A program made the translations under genes and the position numbers. The notes below the pieces were generated by a model, which was not told where the DNA came from, ran no database searches, and worked only from the letters and a program-made list of their open reading frames with translations. Positions 22,902 to 30,734 of a stretch of 48,352 nucleotides of DNA are shown here, in pieces. The stretch covers positions 1 to 48,352 of the forward strand of contig NZ_JAAOEO010000026.1 of NCBI RefSeq assembly GCF_011393025.1, in the 5' to 3' direction. This DNA is from Neobacillus terrae. Lineage in GTDB: Bacteria; Bacillota; Bacilli; Bacillales; Cytobacillaceae. How positions within the stretch are numbered: position 1 is the stretch's first letter; each line of letters opens with the position of its first letter.

Positions 22902-24419
22902 ATGCAAATGGATCAGGACCTTCTCTCACTCCAGGAGATGAGAGATGCGGTTAAAAAAGCAAAAGAGGCACAAAAACTATATGAGGGATTTTCACAGGAA
23001 GCAGTCGACCGGATTGTGTTAGCCGCCGCTAATGCAGCTTTTGCTAAAAAGGATGAACTCGGCAAAATGGCTGTAGAAGAAACAAGTATGGGAGTACCCG
23101 AGCATAAGGCAATCAAAAACGAAGTAGCTTCTATGGGAGTATACGAATCCATTCGACAAATGAAAACTGTGGGGGTGATTCGGGAGAATAAAAATGAAAA
23201 AATTATGGAGATTGCCAGCCCCTTCGGTGTAATTGCAGGGATTGTGCCAACAACCAATCCAACATCGAGCGCTATTTTTAAAAGCCTAATAGCACTAAAA
23301 ACAAGAAATGCTATCGTATTCAGTCCGCATCCGTCCGCTGCGAAATGCACGGTAGAAGCAGCCAGGATTTGTCTGGAGGCTGCTGTCAATGCAGGTGCTC
23401 CTGATGGAATTATCGGCTGGATCACAAAACCAACTATGGATACTACGCAGGAATTAATGCAGCATGGTGATGTGAACCTGATCCTCGCAACAGGAGGAGG
23501 AGCACTTGTCCGGACAGCTTATTCTTCAGGAAAACCCGCATATGGTGTGGGTCCGGGCAATGTCCCATGCTACATCGAAAAAACAGCCGATATTCAAAAG
23601 GCTGTGAAACGGATTGCAGACAGTAAAACATTTGATAACGGAACCATATGTGCTACTGAACAAGCTTTGGTGGTTGATCGAAACATTCGGGAGATGGTCA
23701 TTCGGGAATTTAAGAAACACGGTGCTTATTTCCTAAATGATGAAGAAAAACGAAAACTCGAAATTGTTGTTTCTCCATCACCGGGAAAATTAAATCCGAA
23801 AATCGTAGGCCGACACGCATTGGTAATAGCAAAAATGGCTCAAATTGACGTTCCGGAGGACACAAGGATTCTAATTGCAGAAGAAACAAAGGTGGGAAAA
23901 GACGTTCCACTTTCAATTGAAAAGCTTGCACCAGTGTTTCCTTTTTATACGGTTGATGGAGAAAAGCAAGCCGCCTCAATTTGTGACCAGCTTTTATCAA
24001 TAGGAGGCAGAGGCCATACCTTGGCCATTCATTCTACTGATGAAATGGTCATTCGCAGATTTTCACTTCAGATGCCTGTATCCAGAATATTAGTCAATAC
24101 ACCATCCTCTATCGGGGCTGTAGGCGGAACAACAGGATTAAAACCTTCTTTAACGCTTGGTTGTGGGTCTTTTGGCGGAAACATCACAAGTGACAATATT
24201 AGTGCTGAACATTTAATAAATATTAAACGTATTGCATATGGCACAAAGGAAATCGAAGTTCCATTGCCGCAAACGACTGTTCAGCCGGAAAGCTCTTCCC
24301 TTACCAGTGATCAAATCCAGTCAGTCGTAGAAAAGGTTCTGGCAGGTGTCGGAAGAGGTACTTCAGTAGACCAGCAAACCATTACGCAAATGGTGTCAAA
24401 AGTATTGGCTCAGATTTAA
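22902..24419 (+). CDS. eutE: CoA-acylating acetaldehyde dehydrogenase EutE with C-terminal tandem encapsulation helices
   Basis: The protein has 505 residues, about 40 more than the usual EutE. The aldehyde dehydrogenase core includes Cys250 as nucleophile (NGTICATEQ), the NAD-binding stretch IVPTTNPTSSAIFKS, and GPGNVP. It oxidises acetaldehyde with CoA and NAD to acetyl-CoA. In E. coli the encapsulation peptide is N-terminal; here the N-terminus starts directly with the enzyme. A linker (about 455-467) leads to two amphipathic helices at 468-481 (SDQIQSVVEKVLAG) and 492-505 (TITQMVSKVLAQI), which look like duplicated targeting peptides at the C-terminus. Confidence 0.94.
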   Translation: MQMDQDLLSLQEMRDAVKKAKEAQKLYEGFSQEAVDRIVLAAANAAFAKKDELGKMAVEETSMGVPEHKAIKNEVASMGVYESIRQMKTVGVIRENKNEKIMEIASPFGVIAGIVPTTNPTSSAIFKSLIALKTRNAIVFSPHPSAAKCTVEAARICLEAAVNAGAPDGIIGWITKPTMDTTQELMQHGDVNLILATGGGALVRTAYSSGKPAYGVGPGNVPCYIEKTADIQKAVKRIADSKTFDNGTICATEQALVVDRNIREMVIREFKKHGAYFLNDEEKRKLEIVVSPSPGKLNPKIVGRHALVIAKMAQIDVPEDTRILIAEETKVGKDVPLSIEKLAPVFPFYTVDGEKQAASICDQLLSIGGRGHTLAIHSTDEMVIRRFSLQMPVSRILVNTPSSIGAVGGTTGLKPSLTLGCGSFGGNITSDNISAEHLINIKRIAYGTKEIEVPLPQTTVQPESSSLTSDQIQSVVEKVLAGVGRGTSVDQQTITQMVSKVLAQI

Positions 24420-24469
24420 CTAGATTCATATAAAAAACTAATAAAATCAAATCTTAGGAGGAAACAAAT

Positions 24470-24760
24470 ATGTCAAGAGAACTTACTGCATTAGGAATGA
24501 TAGAAACAAAAGGATTAGTTGCTTCTGTAGAGGCTGCAGATGCAATGGTAAAAGCCGCAAACGTACATTTGGTTGGGAAGGTTCATGTTGGGGGAGGCCT
24601 TGTAACTGTTCTTGTACGGGGTGATGTAGGTGCTGTAAAAGCAGCGGTTGACGCAGGGGCTGCAGCAGCCGAAAGAATTGGGGAGCTTTTATCTACCCAT
24701 GTAATCCCTCGCCCGCATAATGAATTGGAAAGCATTTTACCACAAATCCAGCCAGAGTAA
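24470..24760 (+). CDS. eutM: Hexameric microcompartment shell protein EutM
   Basis: The protein has 96 residues, and TTAGGAGG sits 9 bases before the ATG. It is a single BMC domain: LGMIETKGLVASVEAADAM, the pore loop VGGGLVTV, RGDVGAVKAAVDAGAAAAE and the final HVIPRPH. The Gly-Gly-Gly pore matches canonical EutM, whose hexamers tile the shell facets and pass small polar substrates. It follows eutE by about 50 bases. Confidence 0.95.
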   Translation: MSRELTALGMIETKGLVASVEAADAMVKAANVHLVGKVHVGGGLVTVLVRGDVGAVKAAVDAGAAAAERIGELLSTHVIPRPHNELESILPQIQPE

Positions 24761-24781
24761 GGAAAGTGAGGGGGAAGATTC

Positions 24782-25429
24782 ATGAACTCCCACGACATTC
24801 AATCAATTGTTGAAAAAGTTATAAAGGAAATCCAGGGGATAGAAACGCCTTCGATACCGATTGGCGTTTCTGCCCGTCATGTTCATTTAAGTAAAGAGCA
24901 TCTGGAAATTTTATTTGGACCAAATTTTCAGCTCACAAAAAAAGCTGACCTTTCACAGCCAGGTCAATTCGCTGCAAACGAAACGGTTACCATCGCGGGT
25001 CCGAAAGGGAGCATTGAACGGGTCCGTATTCTTGGTCCGGTCCGCAGTGATACGCAAATTGAAGTCAGTAAAACAGATTCTATTAAGCTGGGATTAAATC
25101 CACCCTTACGAGAATCCGGGAATATAAAGGGGTCATCACCGGCAACAATTGTCGGGCCTTTTGGGAGTGTATATATATCTGAAGGATTGATAATCGCCCA
25201 AAACCACATTCATATGACAACGAGTGATGCGGAGCGTTTTAAGTTGCAAAATGGACAATACGCTCAAGTGAAGGTACGAGGAAAACGTCCGATTCTATTC
25301 GAACAAGTTTTAATCCGGGTTTCCCCCCGCTATCAACTGGAAATGCACATTGACACGGATGAGGCAAATGCCGCAATGTGTGTGACTGGAGAACAGGGAA
25401 TCCTTTATATACCGAGTGGAACGCCATGA
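24782..25429 (+). CDS. pduL: Phosphotransacylase PduL/EutD type
   Basis: The protein has 215 residues. PduL-type phosphate acyltransferases have two beta-barrel domains with a two-zinc site; the histidine-rich motifs are visible as GVSARHVHLSKEHLE and AQNHIHMTTSDAERF, plus METHIDTD-like MHIDTDEANAA near the end. It swaps CoA for phosphate on acetyl-CoA, giving acetyl phosphate and recycling CoA inside the compartment. Residues 3-19 (SHDIQSIVEKVIKEIQ) form an amphipathic encapsulation helix closely resembling the EutE C-terminal one. Its stop overlaps the next start (ATGA). Confidence 0.92.
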   Translation: MNSHDIQSIVEKVIKEIQGIETPSIPIGVSARHVHLSKEHLEILFGPNFQLTKKADLSQPGQFAANETVTIAGPKGSIERVRILGPVRSDTQIEVSKTDSIKLGLNPPLRESGNIKGSSPATIVGPFGSVYISEGLIIAQNHIHMTTSDAERFKLQNGQYAQVKVRGKRPILFEQVLIRVSPRYQLEMHIDTDEANAAMCVTGEQGILYIPSGTP

Positions 25430-26064
25430 AAATCGATCAACAGGTCTTAGAGCAAATTATTCTTGAAGTAATAGCCAGGTTAAACGATAAGCCCAAACTT
25501 TTAATAGTGTATGAGGGGGTAAAAAGGCCGGAAAAAATTGAGTATATTATCTCAACACTGCAGGATTCCTGGCAGGTCAAGACCTGTAGTGATACCGATA
25601 GCTGTCTTTATGAGCAAACTGACTATCAGCATCTGGCTTTTTTGGATGTTAATCAGGATTTGCTTGTAAGAGGAGCGATGGGATTAACGGATACTCCAGG
25701 AAGCCGATTGCTGGCAAAAGCTTTGCGACAGGGAGACAATGTTCTATTCGAGCCTTCGAAAGAAATTCAATGGCTTTTAAAACAAGATAATCATTCCATT
25801 CCGGAACGTGTCGATCGATACCGTGGGCATTTATTACAGTACAAAAATAAGCTGGTTGAATTTGGAGTTTGGTTTGGTTTTATAGAAACCTTACGTCCTT
25901 CTCAAATTCTTTACGATCGTAAACTATTAACGGAAAACGACATTCTGAACATAGAGTCATCGGAACTACGAGTTTCTTCAAAAACAGTTATCACTCAATT
26001 GGCAAAGGATACAGCCAGAGAAAGAGGAATTCAAATAAGAGTCGATCCAGAGGGGCAATCATAA
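25426..26064 (+). CDS. Microcompartment-associated protein of unknown function (flavoprotein-like)
   Basis: The ATG at 25426 overlaps the pduL stop by 4 bases and gives 212 residues. The first 18 residues (KIDQQVLEQIILEVIARL) form an encapsulation-type amphipathic helix. The rest looks like an alpha/beta Rossmann-like fold: KLLIVYEG, HLAFLDVNQDLLVRGAMGL and SRLLAKALRQGDNVLFEP; this last pattern occurs in an unnamed flavoprotein-like family found in eut and glycyl-radical microcompartment loci. The C-terminal part (RKLLTENDILNI..., SSKTVITQLAKDTARERGI) recalls a shared motif for proteins ending before eutN. It is not EutT or EutQ by motif. A role inside the compartment, possibly in cofactor handling, is inferred. 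Confidence 0.5.
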   Translation: MKIDQQVLEQIILEVIARLNDKPKLLIVYEGVKRPEKIEYIISTLQDSWQVKTCSDTDSCLYEQTDYQHLAFLDVNQDLLVRGAMGLTDTPGSRLLAKALRQGDNVLFEPSKEIQWLLKQDNHSIPERVDRYRGHLLQYKNKLVEFGVWFGFIETLRPSQILYDRKLLTENDILNIESSELRVSSKTVITQLAKDTARERGIQIRVDPEGQS

Positions 26065-26336
26065 TGCATATCGGTAAAGTTACTGGAAATGTATGGGCAA
26101 CCCGTAAAGAGGATGGCCTGACAGGGCTTAAATTTTTATTTGTACAGTTAGAAGATCCACAAGGATTGCCTGTGGATACTCCTTTAATTGCAGCTGACCG
26201 TATCGGTTCAGGGATTGGAGATCGTGTCTTAATTACAAGAGGGAGTGCCGCACGCTTTATCTTTAAGGATGAGGATCTTCCAATTGATGCCGTAATAATT
26301 GGGATAGTTGATTCTATAGATGTGGAAAGCAGGTGA
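26064..26336 (+). CDS. eutN: Microcompartment vertex protein EutN (CcmL/PduN family)
   Basis: The protein has 90 residues, and its ATG overlaps the previous stop (TAATG). It is a pentamer-forming vertex protein: MHIGKVTGNVWATRKEDGL, LIAADRIGSGIGDRVLITRGS, and VIGIVDSIDVE. It caps the corners of the shell. The start of the next shell gene overlaps its 3' region through the shared AGGTGA site. Confidence 0.95.
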   Translation: MHIGKVTGNVWATRKEDGLTGLKFLFVQLEDPQGLPVDTPLIAADRIGSGIGDRVLITRGSAARFIFKDEDLPIDAVIIGIVDSIDVESR

Positions 26337-26341
26337 AAAAG

Positions 26342-26614
26342 ATGGGAAAAGCTTTAGGCATGATTGAAACAAGAGGATTAATCGGGTCAATTGAGGCCGC
26401 AGACGCTATGATTAAGTCAGCAGACGTACAACTGATTAAACAGGAAAAAATTGATGGGGGATTGGTAACCGTCCTTGTCGAAGGTGATGTTGGCGCGGTG
26501 CAAGCTGCCGTGGAAGCTGGTAAATTAGCAGCACAGCGTGTTGGACAATTAATTTCTGCTCACGTAATCCCACGGCCTGATGACGAGGTAGATATAATTG
26601 TAAAAAAAAAGTGA
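26342..26614 (+). CDS. Second EutM-type shell protein with an Asp-containing pore
   Basis: The ATG at 26342 is chosen because AGGTG lies 6 bases before it; a GTG at 26333 is the alternative. The protein has 90 residues and one BMC domain (LGMIETRGLIGSIEAADAM, HVIPRPDDE). The pore loop reads IDGGLVTV, so residue 38 is Asp where EutM1 and E. coli EutM have Gly. That would place a ring of six carboxylates at the hexamer pore. It lies directly before the second lyase pair. It would be a shell paralog with altered pore charge. Confidence 0.9.
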   Translation: MGKALGMIETRGLIGSIEAADAMIKSADVQLIKQEKIDGGLVTVLVEGDVGAVQAAVEAGKLAAQRVGQLISAHVIPRPDDEVDIIVKKK

Positions 26615-26819
26615 TGTAAAATCAACGGCTTCTGCTCCTATTTTACATCCTTCCTTAGACTCCGAATTAGGTTAAAAGGAAGAGGTTCAAATAAATCAGA
26701 AAAAAGAAGCGTTCCAGGGTAAGTCGGAAGATACCTTTTGATACAGATAAACTCATGTATTGGATACGACCGAACAAGAAGGGGAAATACCAACTGGAAA
26801 CGACAGAGGAGAATAACGA
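26613..26819 (+). promoter_or_regulatory. Long leader before eutB2: perfect hairpin plus cobalamin-riboswitch-like remnants
   Basis: This 205-base gap is by far the longest within the structural operon. It opens with a perfect 10-bp hairpin GATGTAAAAT/ATTTTACATC (26613-26649), not followed by a U-tract. Downstream GTTAAAAGGAAGAGGTTCAA (26671-26690) and AAGTCGGAAGATACCT (26721-26736) resemble, in order, the GTTAAAAGGGAA-GGTG-AAAT core and the AAGTC-GGAAGACCT box of cobalamin riboswitches. The central catalytic-core consensus is not recognisable, so it is either degenerate or coincidental. AGAGGAG serves as the eutB2 ribosome site. Confidence 0.35.
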
Positions 26820-28181
26820 ATGAATTGGTCTATACAGCTTAAAAACAGACATTTTCAATTTTCCTCATTGAAAGAGGTTCTAGCGAAATCAAGTGAGGAG
26901 AAAACAGGAGATAAACTGGCTGGTATCTCAGCAGTATCTTCCCTTGAGCGGATGGCAGCAAAAGTAGTTTTAAGTGAAATTCAATTAAAAACCTTTTTTG
27001 AAAATCCAGTCATTCCCTATGAAACGGATGAAGTTACCCGTGTCATTTACGATGATCTGAATCAGACGATTTACCGTGAAATCCGGGAGTGGACTGTTGG
27101 CGAATTACGCGAGTATATTTTATCCCACCAAACCGGCCTGCAAGAACTGTCGCGAATTTCACAAGGCTTAACTAGTGAGGTAATATCGGGAGTTGCAAAA
27201 TTGATGTCAAGCATCGATTTGGTAATGGCTTCGCAAAAGATGAGATTCCAGGCACGATGCAATACCATTATAGGGGAGGAGCGAAGATTGGCCTTTCGAT
27301 GTCAGCCGAACCATCCGAATGATGACCCTGAAGGTATTTTGTATTCCTTGAAAGAAGGCTTATCATATGGTTCCGGCGATGCGGTAATTGGCATCAATCC
27401 AAATATCGATACAGTTGAATCAGTTTCTCGTCTTCTTCATATGACACATGAATTTATGGAAAAGTGGAAAATTCCTACTCAAAACTGTGTCTTGGCACAC
27501 ATTACCACACAAATAGAAGCATTAAAGAAAGGTGTTCCGATTTCACTTATGTTTCAAAGTTTAGCGGGTACCCAAAAAGGCAATGAAGCCTTTGGGCTGT
27601 CTAAAAGCCTGTTAGACGAAGGTTTCGAATTAATGAAACGATATGGAACTGCAACTGGTCCAAATCTTATGTATTTCGAGACAGGGCAGGGTTCAGAGGT
27701 TTCATTAGATGCCCACCTGGGAGTGGATATGCAAACACTTGAATCCCGAACATACGGGTTTGCGAAGCACTGGAAACCTTTCATGGTTAATAATGTATCA
27801 GGTTTTATAGGGCCTGAAACGTTATATGACGGCAGACAAATGATTCGTGCAGACTTAGAGGACCTATTCATGGGGAAAATGCATGGATTGCCAATGGGAA
27901 TTGCTCCTACCTATACAAATCATATGTACGCTGATCAAAACGACCAGGAAATGGCAGGAATGCTTACCACATTAGCGGGAGCGAACTTTTATATGGGAGT
28001 TCCAGGTGGAGACGATGTGATGTTAAACTACCAGGATACTAGCTTCCATGATGATGCAAGCTTACGGGAGTTATTTGGATTACGGCCATTACGTGAATTT
28101 GAAAAATGGCTGGAACGAATGGGGATTATGGAAAACGGCAAACTTACGGAAATTGCAGGAGATCTAAGTATATTCGATTAA
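26820..28181 (+). CDS. Second ethanolamine ammonia-lyase-type large subunit (EutB2) with altered active site
   Basis: The protein has 453 residues, collinear with EutB1 without gaps over the catalytic region. Arg160 and Gln162 (RCQPNHP), Asn193 (GINP), Glu287 (YFETGQGSE) and Phe329 are kept. Residue 362 is Ala (MGIAPTYTNH, codon 27903-27905) where EutB1 and E. coli have Asp, and the following Cys-Tyr is Thr-Tyr; position 392 is Met as in E. coli. Asp362 contacts the substrate amino group in the known structure, so this copy may accept a different amino alcohol or be catalytically changed. The pair sits with eutC2 after eutM2. It is intact and not a decayed duplicate. Confidence 0.9.
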   Translation: MNWSIQLKNRHFQFSSLKEVLAKSSEEKTGDKLAGISAVSSLERMAAKVVLSEIQLKTFFENPVIPYETDEVTRVIYDDLNQTIYREIREWTVGELREYILSHQTGLQELSRISQGLTSEVISGVAKLMSSIDLVMASQKMRFQARCNTIIGEERRLAFRCQPNHPNDDPEGILYSLKEGLSYGSGDAVIGINPNIDTVESVSRLLHMTHEFMEKWKIPTQNCVLAHITTQIEALKKGVPISLMFQSLAGTQKGNEAFGLSKSLLDEGFELMKRYGTATGPNLMYFETGQGSEVSLDAHLGVDMQTLESRTYGFAKHWKPFMVNNVSGFIGPETLYDGRQMIRADLEDLFMGKMHGLPMGIAPTYTNHMYADQNDQEMAGMLTTLAGANFYMGVPGGDDVMLNYQDTSFHDDASLRELFGLRPLREFEKWLERMGIMENGKLTEIAGDLSIFD

Positions 28182-28192
28182 GGAGGTGAACG

Positions 28193-29056
28193 ATGAAAAC
28201 TCTTACTGAAGAAGTTGTGGAGATGGTCATAAAAGCATTGGAAGCACAGAAATCTTCTTCAAACGAGAAGCGGGAAGGTCCTTCTTTAAACATAAAATTT
28301 TCAGAGTATTCCGAAATAGGTGTGCTTAATCCCCGGAACCGGGACTCGATAGTGCGGGCACAAGCCATTACACCTGCCCGGATTGGAATTGGCAGGGCTG
28401 GAACGCGTATGAGGACATCCAGTTATCTTCGATTTCGGATCGATCATGCGGCTGCTCAGGATGCGGTCAGGAAAGATGTTAATGAGGAAATCTTAAAACA
28501 ATTTAATCTGCCAATCTTGAAAACGATTGCTGCTGATATGGATACTTACTTAATGAATCTTGACGCAGGAAGAAAATTAAGCGATTGTTCAGCGGAGTGG
28601 CTGGAGAAAAACATTGAAAAGGGGAACCAGGTTCAGATTCTTGTTTGTGACGGTTTAAGTTCTTCCGCCGTGGAATCGAATATGCCAGATCTGCTTCCCG
28701 CGCTGATACAAGGACTTAAACTTAAAAATATTACAGTTGCTCCTCCTCTGTTCATAAAAAGGTCACGCGTGTGGGTACAAGATCATGTTGCTTCAATTGT
28801 AAATTGTGATCTCATTATTTCTCTTATAGGGGAGCGGCCTGGTTTGGCAACTGCCGAAAGCCTTAGTGCATACATGGTATATCGACCAAATGAAAAAACA
28901 GTTGAGGCTGACCGAACCGTTATATCCAATATTCACAAAGGTGGGCTGTCTCCTGTAGAAGCAGGAGCCTATCTCTCAGACTTATTGGCAAAAATGTTGA
29001 TATCCAAGTGCAGCGGAGTTCAATTTTCACAAAAACGCTATCTTGAAACGAACTAA
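28193..29056 (+). CDS. Second ethanolamine ammonia-lyase-type small subunit (EutC2)
   Basis: The protein has 287 residues, close to the standard length. GGAGGTGAACG precedes the ATG. It keeps the cobalamin-binding core: TPARIGIGRAGTRMRTSS, RFRIDHAAAQDAV, LVCDGLSSSAVESNM, LIGERPGLATAESLSAYMVY and DRTVISNIHKGGLSPVEAGAYL. Residues 2-18 (KTLTEEVVEMVIKALEA) form an amphipathic encapsulation-type helix. It lacks the VKLW-bearing linker of EutC1. It would form a hetero-oligomer with EutB2. Confidence 0.92.
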   Translation: MKTLTEEVVEMVIKALEAQKSSSNEKREGPSLNIKFSEYSEIGVLNPRNRDSIVRAQAITPARIGIGRAGTRMRTSSYLRFRIDHAAAQDAVRKDVNEEILKQFNLPILKTIAADMDTYLMNLDAGRKLSDCSAEWLEKNIEKGNQVQILVCDGLSSSAVESNMPDLLPALIQGLKLKNITVAPPLFIKRSRVWVQDHVASIVNCDLIISLIGERPGLATAESLSAYMVYRPNEKTVEADRTVISNIHKGGLSPVEAGAYLSDLLAKMLISKCSGVQFSQKRYLETN

Positions 29057-29117
29057 TTCGGTGGAAGTATTAAGTGAATGTGCTTTTCAAAAACGGTTAA
29101 TATAGGGGGTATAAATC

Positions 29118-30722
29118 ATGGTAATCGGTATTTTGTTAATTGTCGTTACCTTGATATCCATGTTTGGTATTTTTGTGAAAGCCAATCAGGGAATCAAGAA
29201 ATCACGTACAAAGGGGAATGCTGGAGACGATTTAAATGCGTTCGGATATAAACAAGAATTGCTTCGTGATATGGGTGGTTTTTCCAACTTTGCGGTTTCA
29301 TTTTCAGTTATCTCGATTCTTACTGGAGGAGTCACACTTTATGGTTTAGGTTTTTCTAATGGAGGACCCGCAATTATCGGGATAGGATGGGTATTAGTAA
29401 CTTTATTCTGTTTGTTCATGTCGGCTTCGCTGGCGGAATTAACCTCTGCTATTCCTACATCAGGAGGAGTTTATCACTGGGCATCCATTCTTGGTAATCG
29501 AACAACTGGCTGGTTTTCCGCTATCCTTAATACAATTGGCCAAATTGCTACACTGGCTGGAATAGATTACGGTCTGGCTGGATTTGCCTCAGCTTTAATT
29601 TGGGAAAATCCAACTCATACAGAAGTAAATCTTCTTTGTGCAGGGATATTATTAAGTCATGCACTTCTAAATCATTTCGGAATTCATCTTGTTGCCAAGC
29701 TGAATGATGTTTCAGCTGTTTATCATATGGCAGGGGTTGCGGTAATTGTGGCAGCATTGGCATTTTTTGCACCAAGTCATCATTCTATTTCTTATTTATT
29801 CGATACAACTTTTTCTACCCAAGCTAATAGCCTCCATATTCCTTATGGTGTAGCATTCCTATTCGGGCTTCTTCAAGCACAATGGACGATTACTGGATAT
29901 GATGCATCCGCTCACGTCAGTGAGGAAACAATTGACCCGCGCATTAGAGCTCCTTGGGGTGTATACATGTCGGTTGTGGTTTCAGGGATATTCGGATTCT
30001 TGCTCCTTTCGATGGTGACCGTTTCCATCACAAATCAGGTGCAGGTAGCAGCTGCTCCGAATGCATTTCTAACAGCAGTACAGCAGGCTCTGGGAACTAA
30101 ATTCGGATCATTCCTATCCTGGATGGTAGCAGCAGCTATGTGGTTCTGTGGTCTGGCATCCACAACCTCAACTTCCAGAATGATTTACGCTTTCTCTCGT
30201 GATAACGGCCTTCCTTTTTCAAAAATATGGGGGAAAGTATCAACCAAATTTCGTACACCTGCTCCAGCAATCTATCTTTCAGCTCTTTTAGCACTTTTGT
30301 TAGGTCTTCAATCCGGTGTTTATGCAGCAGTAACCGCAATTTCAGTAATGGGCTTGCACACTTCTTACCTAATTCCTATTTTTCTTAAGCTTCGTGCGAT
30401 CAATCGTAATGTTTGGACAGAAGAGGATGATGGACCTTGGCATTTAGGAAAATGGAGTGTTCCAGTGAATATTATTGCTTTGTTATGGATCGTATTTTTC
30501 GATATTTTATTTGTCGTCGCTCCTAACGATGTAACGTTTGGAAGCTATACCATGCATTACACAACAGGGAAGGCGTTTTTAGTGATATTGGCTATTGTTT
30601 TCTTCCTGTATTATGCCTTTGCAAGACGTTCTTACAATGGACCGCATCTAGGCACGTATGAGGATGTTAACATTCGGCTCAACAGCAAAGATGTTCAAGT
30701 ACAGGAAAACAAAACAATATAG
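29118..30722 (+). CDS. APC-superfamily permease, probable ethanolamine or amine importer
   Basis: The protein has 534 residues, and TAGGGGG is the ribosome site. It has about 12 hydrophobic segments plus an N-terminal one. APC family (amino acid-choline transporter group, GABA/choline permease-like) motifs are visible: FSNFAVSFSVISILTGGVTLYG at the start, SASLAELTSAIPTSGGVYHWA, and GYDASAHVSEETIDPRI. These motifs fit a permease of choline, GABA or other amines. It follows eutC2 by 61 bases. As no eutH is present, it is the best candidate for ethanolamine uptake, or for the substrate of the second lyase. Confidence 0.8.
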   Translation: MVIGILLIVVTLISMFGIFVKANQGIKKSRTKGNAGDDLNAFGYKQELLRDMGGFSNFAVSFSVISILTGGVTLYGLGFSNGGPAIIGIGWVLVTLFCLFMSASLAELTSAIPTSGGVYHWASILGNRTTGWFSAILNTIGQIATLAGIDYGLAGFASALIWENPTHTEVNLLCAGILLSHALLNHFGIHLVAKLNDVSAVYHMAGVAVIVAALAFFAPSHHSISYLFDTTFSTQANSLHIPYGVAFLFGLLQAQWTITGYDASAHVSEETIDPRIRAPWGVYMSVVVSGIFGFLLLSMVTVSITNQVQVAAAPNAFLTAVQQALGTKFGSFLSWMVAAAMWFCGLASTTSTSRMIYAFSRDNGLPFSKIWGKVSTKFRTPAPAIYLSALLALLLGLQSGVYAAVTAISVMGLHTSYLIPIFLKLRAINRNVWTEEDDGPWHLGKWSVPVNIIALLWIVFFDILFVVAPNDVTFGSYTMHYTTGKAFLVILAIVFFLYYAFARRSYNGPHLGTYEDVNIRLNSKDVQVQENKTI

Positions 30723-30734
30723 GAGAGAAATTCT

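Noticed and set aside
26613..26649. Hairpin before eutB2 as an intrinsic terminator
   Set aside because: The stem is perfect but is followed by CTTCCTT rather than a U-tract, so standard termination is unlikely.
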